From the NCBI GenBank assembly GCA_964444975.1, contig CAYUJD010000008.1, positions 1-64,000 of the forward strand: a stretch of DNA of 64,000 nt. The letters run 5' to 3'. Shown piece by piece: positions 24,661 through 33,413 of this stretch. The first letter of the stretch is position 1. Every line of letters starts with the position of its first letter. The notes under the pieces were generated by a model. The model did not search any database and was not told where the DNA came from. It saw only the letters and a program-made list of their open reading frames with translations. A program made the position numbers and the translations under genes. This stretch comes from VBAS01 sp964444975 (lineage in GTDB: Bacteria; Bacteroidota; Bacteroidia; Chitinophagales; Chitinophagaceae).

Positions 24661-24671
24661 GAGTAACCATG

Positions 24672-25697
24672 TTACAGACCCATCTGCATTTTCTTCTGCT
24701 TGTATAACGATAAACTCGGGTCCATTTCAATTGCCTTGTCGCATAGTGCTACCCCTTTTTCCTTTTCGCCTTTTTTCTGGTAACTCATGCCAATCATATA
24801 AAGACTCTGGGCGTTGGTCTTGTCGTAAGTAAGTACTTTATCCCAATAATCTATAGCCTGCTGGTATTTGCCGGAATAATAATATGCCTCGGCAATCATA
24901 TTGAGGATATTCAGGTCGCTGGGCTTTTTTACAAGGATGGTATTAAAAATTTTAAGTGCATCGTCTATATTACCTGTATTCAGGTAAGCCACGCCGAGGT
25001 TTTCCATGTAATCATCATCTTTTTTATACCCCCTTTCTCCCGCCAGTTGTATATATTTCAGCGCCTCCTTATCGGCATTCATGGCATAGCAGACAAGTCC
25101 CAGCTCATATATCCAGTAGTTTTTTGACGTATCGAGGGCAATGGCTCTTTCAAAATGAGGAACAGCGAGCTTATAATTCATCATATCGGTATAACTGCGG
25201 CCGATGAGGTAAGGAGCCTCAGCATTCTGCGGATCTTCCTTCTCTGCCATCTGCAGGTATTTTATTGCTTCGCCATAATCATCCCTGTCGTAGTAAATTT
25301 TGCCTATATAAAAACTCACTTTCTCATTGGGGTCAGCTTTTTTCAGCCTGGCAGCATACAGCAGGGCATCATCAAACCGCTTGGTATTAAAACAAAGTGT
25401 GAGAAGTTGCTTATACAGTGCTGCAGAATTATCTCCCATCTGTTCCAGTTTCTGAAACATTTCTCTTGCCTGTGCATATTTGCGCAGGTCGAGAAGTATC
25501 CCTGCTAGCTCGGTGACGATGTGTTTGTCATCGGGTTTAAACTTATAAGCTTTGTCAAGATTTTTCCAAACCTCAAGCCTGCGGCCGGATTCTTTTTCCT
25601 GCATTGCTTTATTTAAAAAATAATCCGCACTGTCGGTTTGGGAGAAAGTTGCAAAAGCAACTCCAAGGAATAAGATGGTGAGTAGATATGACTTCAT
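24672..25697 (-). CDS. Exported TPR-repeat protein
   Basis: 341 residues with signal peptide MKSYLLTILFLGVAFATFSQ, followed by about eight tetratricopeptide repeats (for example KFPDDKHIVTELAGILLDLR-like units, YFLMAEKEDPQNAEAPYLIG, AYYYSGKYQQAIDYWDKVL, SLYMIGMSYQKKGEKEKGV). It is probably a periplasmic scaffold for protein contacts; nothing more specific can be read. It follows glgB on the same strand after 110 bp and ends at a shared terminator with argS. Confidence 0.85.
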   Translation of the reverse strand: MKSYLLTILFLGVAFATFSQTDSADYFLNKAMQEKESGRRLEVWKNLDKAYKFKPDDKHIVTELAGILLDLRKYAQAREMFQKLEQMGDNSAALYKQLLTLCFNTKRFDDALLYAARLKKADPNEKVSFYIGKIYYDRDDYGEAIKYLQMAEKEDPQNAEAPYLIGRSYTDMMNYKLAVPHFERAIALDTSKNYWIYELGLVCYAMNADKEALKYIQLAGERGYKKDDDYMENLGVAYLNTGNIDDALKIFNTILVKKPSDLNILNMIAEAYYYSGKYQQAIDYWDKVLTYDKTNAQSLYMIGMSYQKKGEKEKGVALCDKAIEMDPSLSLYKQKKMQMGL

Positions 25698-25807
25698 AGG
25701 GTCTGTTTGGATTTTATAAATGCGTAGCCTTCAAAAATAATTCGTTATGCCGGGAAATCACAGTATTTCCTTTAATTAATTTTTGCCAGGTAAAATAAAC
25801 TGCATAT

Positions 25808-27826
25808 TTATTTTAAAACAATGGCTGCAAGCGGGGGCAGATTCAGGGTTAGTTTGTACCATTTATGTTCTTTATCGGTTAGTTCACACCTCAATTCCCC
25901 CGGGTTATAAACGATTCCGGCACCCCAATATTTTACTGAGTCAGAATTGAAAATCTCCTTCGTAAATGCCTTGTTCTGAACGTAAATCTCCCAATTATTC
26001 CTTACAACCGGCGTCAGGTTCAGTACAATTAAAAGATCATCGGCTTTCTTTTTTCCTTTACGCCTGTAACTGATTACCGACTCAGCCCTGTGGTTCAGGT
26101 CCACCCATTCAAATCCATAAATGTTGAACTGATTCTGGTGAAGTGCAGGTTCATTTACAAGAAGCCTGTTCAGGTCAGCTACACAATCTTTCAGCAGGCG
26201 GTGACTGTCGTATTGCAGCAAGTGCCAGTCGAGTTCCGATTTATAATTCCATTCGCTTGTTTGACCAAATTCGCCGCCCATAAATAATAATTTGGCACCA
26301 GGATGTGTCCACATATAGGTATAAAGGAGGCGCAGGTTGGCAAACTTCTGCCATTCATCGCCGGGCATTTTATACAGCATGGGGCTTTTGCCATGTACCA
26401 CTTCATCATGGCTTAGCGGCAGCATGAAATTTTCATCATAGTAATACATCATGCTGAATGAAAACTTATCCTGGTGAAACTGCCGGTAGATAGGATCTAT
26501 TTTAAAATAATCGAGTGTATCGTGCATCCAGCCCATCATCCACTTCATGCCAAACCCCAGGCCGCCCTGCCAGGTAGGTTTGCTTACACCGGGCCAGTCG
26601 GTGGCTTCTTCAGCAATGGTTTGCACATCGGGAAAGTCGCGGTAAATAGTTTCGTTCAGGTCTTTTACAAATGCTATGGCCTCGAGGTTGCCATCGCCGC
26701 CAAATTCGTTGGGCTCCCACTGTCCGTGTTTTCTTGAGTAATTCAGTTTTAGCATGGATGAAACCGCATCCACACGGATGCCATCAATATGAAACACATC
26801 GAACCAGAACCTGGCACTACTGATTAAAAACGATTTTACTTCCCCTCTTTTATAATTAAAAATATAGCTATTCCAGTCGGGGTGAAATCCCTTACGCATA
26901 TCGGCATATTCAAAAGTATGCGTGCCATCGTACATAAACAGGCCATGGGAATCATAAGGGAAATGCGAAGGCACCCAGTCGAGAATCACCCCGATACCAG
27001 CCTGGTGAAATGCATCAATCAGTCGCATCAGGCCCTGCGGATCACCAAATCTTGATGTGGCTGCAAAATAACCGGTGCATTGATAACCCCAGCTGCCATC
27101 GAAGGGATGCTCCATCACAGGCATGAACTCCACATGTGTAAATCCCATTTCCTTTACATAAGGAACCAGCCGCTCCCGAATCTGGTCGTACGTATTGTAC
27201 GACTCTTCATTGTTTTTATCAGGGCGCTGCCAGCTTGTTAGATGCACTTCATATACGCTCCAGGGTGCATCCAGCGAATTGTGCTTTTTTCTGTGCCTCA
27301 TCCATTCTTCGTCTTGCCATTCATAATACATATCCCAGGTGATGGAAGCGGTAAGCGGACGTTTTTCCCAGAAATTGGCAAACGGATCGCCTTTATCCTG
27401 CTCCCGTTTTTTATAACCCACAATATGATACTTGTAAACTTCACCAAGATTAAAGCCGGGAATAAACCCTTCCCAGATGCCGCTTTTGTCCCAGCGGGGA
27501 TACAATTCGTGCCGGTGCTTTTGCCAGTCGTTGAAATTGCCAACCACGGAAACCGATGTTGCATTCGGCGCCCATACACAGAAGTACATGCCCCACACAT
27601 CATTTACCTGTATGGAATGCGAGCCGAATGTTTTATACAAAGTATAATGTGTGCCCTGCTGGAAGCTGGACACTTCTTCATCGGTCAGCAATGAGTAGTT
27701 CCACACGGGCTTTGTGATATCAACGAAATGCTGTTCTTCATACTTTTTCCGGGCGGGCTTTTTATTGGATTCTGCCAAACCTGTATTTTTCGCAGCCGCA
27801 TCATGGGGTTTCTTTTTAGTACTCAT
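25808..27826 (-). CDS. glgB: 1,4-alpha-glucan branching enzyme
   Basis: A 672-residue GH13 branching enzyme. A lysine-rich N-terminal tail (1-30) precedes a CBM48 module (VWAPNATSVSVVGNFNDW). The catalytic barrel has VEFMPVMEHPFDGSWGYQ, the nucleophile in GIRVDAVSSML, the acid/base Glu in TIAEEATDWPG and the third Asp in LPLSHDEVVHGK. It forms alpha-1,6 branches in glycogen. It is part of the minus-strand glycogen/maltodextrin series, but a RAYT insertion on the opposite strand separates it from the amylase gene. Confidence 0.97.
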   Translation of the reverse strand: MSTKKKPHDAAAKNTGLAESNKKPARKKYEEQHFVDITKPVWNYSLLTDEEVSSFQQGTHYTLYKTFGSHSIQVNDVWGMYFCVWAPNATSVSVVGNFNDWQKHRHELYPRWDKSGIWEGFIPGFNLGEVYKYHIVGYKKREQDKGDPFANFWEKRPLTASITWDMYYEWQDEEWMRHRKKHNSLDAPWSVYEVHLTSWQRPDKNNEESYNTYDQIRERLVPYVKEMGFTHVEFMPVMEHPFDGSWGYQCTGYFAATSRFGDPQGLMRLIDAFHQAGIGVILDWVPSHFPYDSHGLFMYDGTHTFEYADMRKGFHPDWNSYIFNYKRGEVKSFLISSARFWFDVFHIDGIRVDAVSSMLKLNYSRKHGQWEPNEFGGDGNLEAIAFVKDLNETIYRDFPDVQTIAEEATDWPGVSKPTWQGGLGFGMKWMMGWMHDTLDYFKIDPIYRQFHQDKFSFSMMYYYDENFMLPLSHDEVVHGKSPMLYKMPGDEWQKFANLRLLYTYMWTHPGAKLLFMGGEFGQTSEWNYKSELDWHLLQYDSHRLLKDCVADLNRLLVNEPALHQNQFNIYGFEWVDLNHRAESVISYRRKGKKKADDLLIVLNLTPVVRNNWEIYVQNKAFTKEIFNSDSVKYWGAGIVYNPGELRCELTDKEHKWYKLTLNLPPLAAIVLK

Positions 27827-27879
27827 ACTGTAAATTAAAAAGAAAAACTATTTATTTGGCAAAAAGAAAAACGAATCCC

Positions 27880-27915
27880 TTTAGGTTTACCGGACGACAA
27901 CATAAAGTTTGAATT
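27880..27915. repeat. Decayed partial RAYT palindrome
   Basis: TTTAGGTTTACCGGACGACAA resembles the central half of the adjacent 54-bp palindrome (ATAAGGTTTGCCGGGTGGCAA), suggesting an older degenerate copy. Confidence 0.4.
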
Positions 27916-27969
27916 AAACCTATAAGGTTTGCCGGGTGGCAAAGGCATCGCTTCAAACCTTATAGGTTT
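27916..27969. repeat. 54-bp palindromic repeat, left of RAYT
   Basis: AAACCTATAAGGTTTG and CAAACCTTATAGGTTT form the arms around GCCGGGTGGCAAAGGC. A copy of the same length with a few differences lies right of the transposase gene at 28620-28673. REP-type palindromes flanking a RAYT gene are the usual architecture of such units. Confidence 0.9.
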
Positions 27970-27994
27970 TTTTAAAAAAAATGTAATTTACATC

Positions 27995-28615
27995 ATGCCT
28001 GATTATCACAAACAACTTATCCCCGGCCATTCTTATCACATCATCAGTCATGCAGTCGGAAATGAAAAACTTTTCAGGATAGATGATAACTACCGCTTTT
28101 CTCTTCAACGATATCAAAAACACGTTAACCCGGTAGTTGATACTTTTGCATTTTGTTTATTGCCAAACCACCTTCATTTTCTTGTCAGGGTTAAAGATTT
28201 CAATACTATTGCCCGGCATTTTTCTGAAAAAAAATACAATAAAGAATTTCATCCGGAGATTGTTTCGGATTTTATTATGGAACGATTTTCCAACTGGCTG
28301 AACAGTTATACAAAAGCATTTAATAAAATGTTTAACCGGAAAGGCGCCTTATTTATTGATTATTTGCGTCGGGTAGAAGTGGAAGAGTCAACCCAATATA
28401 CTTCAACCATTTTTTACATACATAAAAATGCAGTACATCATGAGTATTGTAATAAGATAGAGGACTGGAAGTGGTCTTCATATCAGCTAATGCTAAGCCA
28501 TGCAAAAACCTGGATTTGCAAAGATGAAATTCTGGAATGGTTTGGCGGAATTGAACTATACAAACAGTTTCACCAGCAACCCATAGTTCCAAAAAATGCT
28601 GTTATTCTTGAATAG
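27995..28615 (+). CDS. REP-associated tyrosine transposase (RAYT, Y1 HUH)
   Basis: 206 residues from the ATG at 27995, which lies outside the palindrome; an upstream in-frame ATG is inside it. The N-terminus GHSYHIISHAVGNEKLFRID is family-typical. The HUH motif is H59-L-H61 in LLPNHLHFLVRVKD, the catalytic tyrosine is Tyr105 in NSYTKAFNKMFNRKG, and WKWSSYQ comes near residue 160. RAYTs are domesticated single-copy IS200/IS605 relatives that nick and spread REP palindromes. The gene is intact and bracketed by 54-bp palindromes, inserted against the direction of the glycogen gene series. Confidence 0.92.
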   Translation: MPDYHKQLIPGHSYHIISHAVGNEKLFRIDDNYRFSLQRYQKHVNPVVDTFAFCLLPNHLHFLVRVKDFNTIARHFSEKKYNKEFHPEIVSDFIMERFSNWLNSYTKAFNKMFNRKGALFIDYLRRVEVEESTQYTSTIFYIHKNAVHHEYCNKIEDWKWSSYQLMLSHAKTWICKDEILEWFGGIELYKQFHQQPIVPKNAVILE

Positions 28616-28619
28616 AATA

Positions 28620-28673
28620 AAACCTATAAGGTTTGCCGGGCGGCAAATGCAGCGCTGCAAACCTTATAGGTTT
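28620..28673. repeat. 54-bp palindromic repeat, right of RAYT
   Basis: Nearly identical to the left copy (arms identical, a few changes in the centre: GCCGGGCGGCAAATGC). Its last two bases overlap the stop codon of the amylase gene on the minus strand, so it may also form that transcript's 3' hairpin. Confidence 0.9.
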
Positions 28674-30552
28674 ATCGAAGCTCCATCACCAGCAGGTACT
28701 TCCCTCCCAGCGTCAGTGTAGGTTCAAGAGTAAAAACATTTCCCGTGGCCACATCGTACGCTTTTGTAAAATCTTTCATTCTTTCCTGAAATCTTGATAA
28801 GTCGATGGTGGATGCCGATGCGTTTGTATTCATTACACACATCACGGTTTGCTTATCGTCATAGCGGAAATAAACATACACGCCGTTTTGCGGCAGGTAC
28901 TGCATCAGCTTACCGGCTTTAATAGCGGATGAACTTTTGCGGAAGTTGGCAAAGGTTTTTATGTAATTGAACGCTTCGTTTTCCTGCGCTGTTCGTCCTG
29001 CCGCTTCAAATTTATTCACCGGGTCGCCGGGCCAGCCGCCGGGAAAATCCCTTCTTACTTCCGCATCGCTGGGATTTTTATAATTCTTCATCAGAATTTC
29101 ATCGCCGTAATAAATTTGAGGAATGCCACGCATTGTCAGCAGCAACGCCATCCCCATTTTAAACTTCGCCAAATCTTCCCCCACTACGGAACAAAACCTG
29201 TCCAGGTCATGATTGTCCAGGAAGATACAGTTGCGCATCGGGTTTTTGTAAAGCAGGTCCTGCGCCAGCACCTGGTAAAGCCTGTTTACACCCTCATTCC
29301 ATCCGTAAGGCTGGTTCATAGCATCAAGTGCTGCAAACAGAAATGGAAAATCAGTTACACCCTGGCAATTGTGTTTAAAAGGAGCATTGATATTGTTCTG
29401 GCAGAAATAAGCGCTGTTGGTTACGCTTTGTACCCAGGCTTCGCCAAACACGGTGAGCTTTGGAAATTCTTTCAGCAAAGCATCATTTACTTTATTCAGA
29501 AAAACCGGGTCGCTGTAGAAATAAGTGTCCACCCGCCAGCCGTCAATGCCAAATTCTTCGGTAGCCCAGATGGCATACTGGATAAGAAAATTGGAAACAT
29601 AGGGATTGCGCTGGTTCAGGTCAACGAGGAAAGGAGTAAACCAGCCATCAACCGAAATTTTTTTATCAATAACCGAGGCATAAGGATCCACCAGCGGCTG
29701 GTCTTTGTATGATGTGTTGGTGTATGCCGGCCATTGATTCACCCAATCCTTCATGGGAAGATCACGAAACGACCAATGATCGTTGCCAATATGATTGTAC
29801 ACGGCGTCCTGGATAATCTTCATTCCTTTTGCATGGGCAGCATCCACCAGTTTTTTATAGGCTTCATTTCCTCCTAATCTTCTGTCAACCTGGTACTGGT
29901 TGGTAAACGCATAACCATGATAAGTGCTGCGGCTCACTCCGCCCTCCTGGGTGCGGCTCATATCATTTTCCACCACCGGTGTCATCCAGATAGCGGTGAC
30001 GCCCAGATCTTGCAGGTAGTCGAGATGATTTTGCACACCCAGCAAATCGCCGCCGTGCCGGTCGAAAGGATTGTTGCGATTATGACCCGTGTCACGCATG
30101 TCAGCAATAAAATCATTCGATGGGTCGCCATTGCTGAAGCGGTCGGGCATGATGAGGTAAATGAGGTCTTCGGAAGTTACGCCTTTAATTCTTGTTTTGC
30201 TGTTTTGGGGGTTACGGGGTTTTAGCTCGTATTCAAAAATTTTGAACGGAATCGCTTCCGGCGATTGCAGGTTGTCAATGCGGAATTTTATTTTTCCCGG
30301 TTTGGCTGCGGCACTTATCTGCAGGTCAATAAAAACATAGTTGGGATTCTCGGCTTTGGTTTGCTTCAGAAGTTTTACACCCGGATAAGGTATCATTGAA
30401 ATTCTTTCCTGCCCCACCCTATCCCGGTGGATCATCAGCTGCAGGTTTTGGTTTTTCATGCCCACCCACCAGTGCGTGGGATAAACATCCTGGGCAAATA
30501 AGGAATAAAGAACAAGGAAAAAGGAATAGAGAACAAGGAGAAATTTTTTCAT
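28672..30552 (-). CDS. GH13 alpha-amylase/neopullulanase, exported (SusA-like)
   Basis: 626 residues with signal peptide MKKFLLVLYSFFLVLYSLFAQ. A cyclomaltodextrinase-type N-terminal beta domain (about 25-125) is followed by the GH13 barrel: IYLIMPDRFSNGDPSNDF, nucleophile in GIDGWRVDTYFY, acid/base Glu in TVFGEAWVQS and third Asp in FLDNHDLDRF; a C-terminal beta domain ends the protein. It hydrolyses maltodextrins or cyclodextrins, probably in the periplasm, supplying the transporter encoded 11 bp upstream. It belongs to the same operon as the transporter, glgC and glgA. Confidence 0.93.
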   Translation of the reverse strand: MKKFLLVLYSFFLVLYSLFAQDVYPTHWWVGMKNQNLQLMIHRDRVGQERISMIPYPGVKLLKQTKAENPNYVFIDLQISAAAKPGKIKFRIDNLQSPEAIPFKIFEYELKPRNPQNSKTRIKGVTSEDLIYLIMPDRFSNGDPSNDFIADMRDTGHNRNNPFDRHGGDLLGVQNHLDYLQDLGVTAIWMTPVVENDMSRTQEGGVSRSTYHGYAFTNQYQVDRRLGGNEAYKKLVDAAHAKGMKIIQDAVYNHIGNDHWSFRDLPMKDWVNQWPAYTNTSYKDQPLVDPYASVIDKKISVDGWFTPFLVDLNQRNPYVSNFLIQYAIWATEEFGIDGWRVDTYFYSDPVFLNKVNDALLKEFPKLTVFGEAWVQSVTNSAYFCQNNINAPFKHNCQGVTDFPFLFAALDAMNQPYGWNEGVNRLYQVLAQDLLYKNPMRNCIFLDNHDLDRFCSVVGEDLAKFKMGMALLLTMRGIPQIYYGDEILMKNYKNPSDAEVRRDFPGGWPGDPVNKFEAAGRTAQENEAFNYIKTFANFRKSSSAIKAGKLMQYLPQNGVYVYFRYDDKQTVMCVMNTNASASTIDLSRFQERMKDFTKAYDVATGNVFTLEPTLTLGGKYLLVMELR

Positions 30553-30563
30553 AGCGATTCATT

Positions 30564-31946
30564 TTAAACAGAACGTTGTTCAAGAATTTCCATTTCTGCA
30601 GTAGTCGTCTCATCAGTTTTGCCAAGCTTTTTTTCTTTTATGAAAAAGAAACAAATAAGAGCTGCCAGAATCATCAGGTAGCCGCCCACCTGTACGGCAA
30701 GCATGCGGTCATTGTTCAGCATATGATTCATCACCCATTTAAAACCGAGTGAAGCAATGATTTCGGGCAAAACAATAAAGAAATTAAATATGCCCATATA
30801 AATTCCAATCTTGCTGGCCGGCAATACGCCACTCAGCATGGCGTAAGGCATTGATAAAATGCTTGCCCATGCAATTCCCACGCCTGTCATACATCCGAAC
30901 AGCATGTACTTATTGGTTACAAAAGCTACTGTTATAAGACCTGCTGCCCCGGCAAGCAAACAAATTGAGTGAGTCAATTTCCTCCCAAGCCTGTCGGCAA
31001 TGAAAGGAAGAATGAAGGCAAATGCAAAAGTGACTACATTGTAATAAGACAATGTAAGCCCGGCAAAATCTCTGCCGTCACCAAAGGCGGATTCGGTATC
31101 GGATTTAGCTCCAAATACATTGTAAGCAACCGCCACCGAATAATAAAACCACATAAGGAATAAACCCGGCCATGTAAAAAACTGAACAAGGGCAATAATG
31201 CGCATACGTGGTGGCATGTTGGCGATAGCAGAAAAAATTTCCCGAACACCCCCCCCAAATCCCTTACGGCTCTCCTTCACTTTTTCTTTATACCCACTAT
31301 CGGAAGGCGGATATTCTTTTGAAGTAAAAACCGTATAAAGCACAGCGGACAAAAAGAAAAAAGCGCCGATATAAAAAGAGAATTTCACATTATCAGCAAT
31401 GATCCCTTCTGCAGCGGTATTTTTCAAACTAAACCAGTTGCGCATCAACCACGGCAAGGCAGATGCAATGCTGCCGCCAAGTCCTATCATCAGGCTTTGC
31501 ATTATAAAACCGCGGTTGAGTTGGCTGTCGGGTAATTTATCGGCAACAAAAGCACGGAAGGGTTCCATGGCCACATTACCGAAAGTGTCGAGTACCCACA
31601 ATAAACCGGCTGCCATCCATAACACAGGACTGTGCGGCATAAAGACAAGAGCCATGGAACTTAATACTGCTCCGATAAAAAAATAGGGTCTTCTTCTCCC
31701 CCACGTTGGGTGCCAGGTTCTGTCGCTCAGGTAACCCACAATAGGCTGAACTATCAAACCAGTCAATGGAGCTGCTAAAAAAAGAAGCGGTATTTCATCA
31801 GGATTGGCGCCCAGCACATCGTATATCGGTCCCATGTTAGCCCGTTGCAAATCCCAACCAAACTGAATACCAAAGAAACCAACACTCATGTTGATGATTT
31901 CAGAAATTCTGAGTTTTGGCTTTGCACCTGTATAAGCAGTTGACAT
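30564..31946 (-). CDS. MFS sugar (maltose/sucrose-type) transporter
   Basis: 460 residues with 12 predicted membrane helices. The glycoside-transporter loop between helices 2 and 3 reads GYLSDRTWHPTWGRRRPYFF, the hallmark of SLC45/sucrose-maltose MFS members. The N-terminal FFGIQFGWDLQRANMGPI is also typical. It lies 11 bp upstream of the exported amylase, so it likely takes up maltose or short maltodextrins released by that enzyme. Gly-rich cytoplasmic loop (RKGFGGGVREIF) after helix 6. Confidence 0.9.
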   Translation of the reverse strand: MSTAYTGAKPKLRISEIINMSVGFFGIQFGWDLQRANMGPIYDVLGANPDEIPLLFLAAPLTGLIVQPIVGYLSDRTWHPTWGRRRPYFFIGAVLSSMALVFMPHSPVLWMAAGLLWVLDTFGNVAMEPFRAFVADKLPDSQLNRGFIMQSLMIGLGGSIASALPWLMRNWFSLKNTAAEGIIADNVKFSFYIGAFFFLSAVLYTVFTSKEYPPSDSGYKEKVKESRKGFGGGVREIFSAIANMPPRMRIIALVQFFTWPGLFLMWFYYSVAVAYNVFGAKSDTESAFGDGRDFAGLTLSYYNVVTFAFAFILPFIADRLGRKLTHSICLLAGAAGLITVAFVTNKYMLFGCMTGVGIAWASILSMPYAMLSGVLPASKIGIYMGIFNFFIVLPEIIASLGFKWVMNHMLNNDRMLAVQVGGYLMILAALICFFFIKEKKLGKTDETTTAEMEILEQRSV

Positions 31947-31970
31947 AACAATCGTATAAAATTATTTCGG

Positions 31971-32103
31971 AAGATAAGAAGAAATCAGAAGCGAGAAGTC
32001 AGAAGTCGGAAGTCAGAAGATGCAAGTCCGGTATTGAAACTACAAATTTTAAAATTACACATCCGACATCCGACATCCGACATCCAACCTCAGTCCTCAC
32101 GCT
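31971..32103. repeat. Inverted word-repeat spacer
   Basis: A left arm of AGAAGTCAGAAGTCGGAAGT words (about 31987-32020) faces a right arm of tandem CATCCGACATCCGACATCC. Read on the other strand the right arm is GGATGTCGGATGTCGG, a similar unit. It lies in the operon between glgC and the sugar transporter. No coding content. Confidence 0.65.
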
Positions 32104-33399
32104 TCAGCTGATTACATATCCGTTGGGTATGATGGCCCCCTTCTTTACTACTACTATCCCGTCTTTCACTGTATAGAGCGAGTGATCTTTGTTTTCAAGA
32201 TGTGGACCACCATTGATGCGTACATCATCGCCGATGCGAACATTTTTATCAATGATGGCATTGCGGATATAACAGCGGTTGCCGATGCCCAGCAGCGGGA
32301 TGCCTCTGTCCTTTGCCTGGTTTATTTCGGCCAGGGTTTCATAATAATCGCTGCCCATCATGTAAGTGCTCACCAGCGTGGTGCCATGCTCCACTCGGGA
32401 GCGGATACCGATAACTGAGTTTTCAATCCGGGATGCATTGATGATGGAACCTTCGGCGACCAGCGTTTTTTCCAGGGTGGTGCCGCTGATTTTTGCCGGC
32501 GGCAGCATCCGGCTGCGTGTATAAATAGTCTGGTCGCTGTCGAAAAGATTAAACTGCGGAATATCTTTTGTCAGATCAAGATTGGCCTCAAAAAAGGAAT
32601 GAATATTCCCGATATCAGTCCAGTAACCGATGTACTGGTAGCTGGCCACCTTGTATTTTTTTATAGATTGAGGAATGATTTCCTTGCCAAAGTCGGTGGC
32701 ATCTTTAAATTCATTTTGCAAAAAAGAAAACAGCAGGTTGCGGTTGAAAATATATATGCCCATCGAGGCCAGGTAATTTCTTCCTGCATTTTTCATTTCA
32801 TCACCGGTATCGCTCACCCATTCGGGCAGCAGTTCCTTGTTGGGTTTTTCAATAAAAGCGGTAATCAATCCTTCAGCTGATCTCAGAATTCCGAACTCCG
32901 GCGCTTCCCGTTCGCCTACCGGGATGGTGGCTACTGAAATATCAGCGCCAAGATTTTTATGATTATCGAGCATCTCGGCAAAATTCATCTGGTAAAGCTG
33001 GTCGCCGGAAAGAATCAGGATGTATTCACTCTCGAAAGGTTCAATGTGCCTTAACCCCTGCCTCACCGCATCGGCAGTACCCTGGAACCAGGTTGGATTA
33101 TCAGGAGTTTGCTCGGCAGCCAGTATATCAACAAAAGCCCTGCTGAAGGCGCTGAAGTGATAGGTGTTTTTAATATGCCGGTTGAGAGAGGCCGAGTTGA
33201 ACTGGGTTAATACAAACATTCTGCCAATGCCGTTGTTCAGGCAATTGGAAATAGGAATATCCACCAGGCGATACTTACCTGCTATCGGCACAGCCGGTTT
33301 GCTACGGCTGGCAGTAAGCGGGTAAAGCCGTGTGCCGGCTCCGCCGCCGAGTATCACGCTGAGAATCTCTTTTGAGTGGGTAATAGTTCTGATTGCCAT
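32104..33399 (-). CDS. glgC: Glucose-1-phosphate adenylyltransferase
   Basis: 431 residues, normal length. The nucleotide-binding start reads GGGAGTRLYPLTASRSKPAV, followed by the regulatory/substrate segments FQGTADAVRQ, LSGDQLYQM and EKPNKELL. A left-handed beta-helix C-terminus (IENSVIGIRSRVEHG, RNAIIDKNVRIGDDVRI) completes the family architecture. It makes ADP-glucose, the donor for glycogen synthase encoded 14 bp upstream. Confidence 0.97.
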   Translation of the reverse strand: MAIRTITHSKEILSVILGGGAGTRLYPLTASRSKPAVPIAGKYRLVDIPISNCLNNGIGRMFVLTQFNSASLNRHIKNTYHFSAFSRAFVDILAAEQTPDNPTWFQGTADAVRQGLRHIEPFESEYILILSGDQLYQMNFAEMLDNHKNLGADISVATIPVGEREAPEFGILRSAEGLITAFIEKPNKELLPEWVSDTGDEMKNAGRNYLASMGIYIFNRNLLFSFLQNEFKDATDFGKEIIPQSIKKYKVASYQYIGYWTDIGNIHSFFEANLDLTKDIPQFNLFDSDQTIYTRSRMLPPAKISGTTLEKTLVAEGSIINASRIENSVIGIRSRVEHGTTLVSTYMMGSDYYETLAEINQAKDRGIPLLGIGNRCYIRNAIIDKNVRIGDDVRINGGPHLENKDHSLYTVKDGIVVVKKGAIIPNGYVIS

Positions 33400-33413
33400 A
33401 GGTAGTTTATTGT

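Noticed and set aside
27929..27994. Upstream ATG extending the RAYT by 22 residues
   Set aside because: That extension is encoded by the flanking palindrome itself and lacks family resemblance; the ATG at 27995 gives the usual N-terminus.
30419..30625. Short reverse frame at the amylase/transporter junction
   Set aside because: It overlaps two well-supported genes in another frame.
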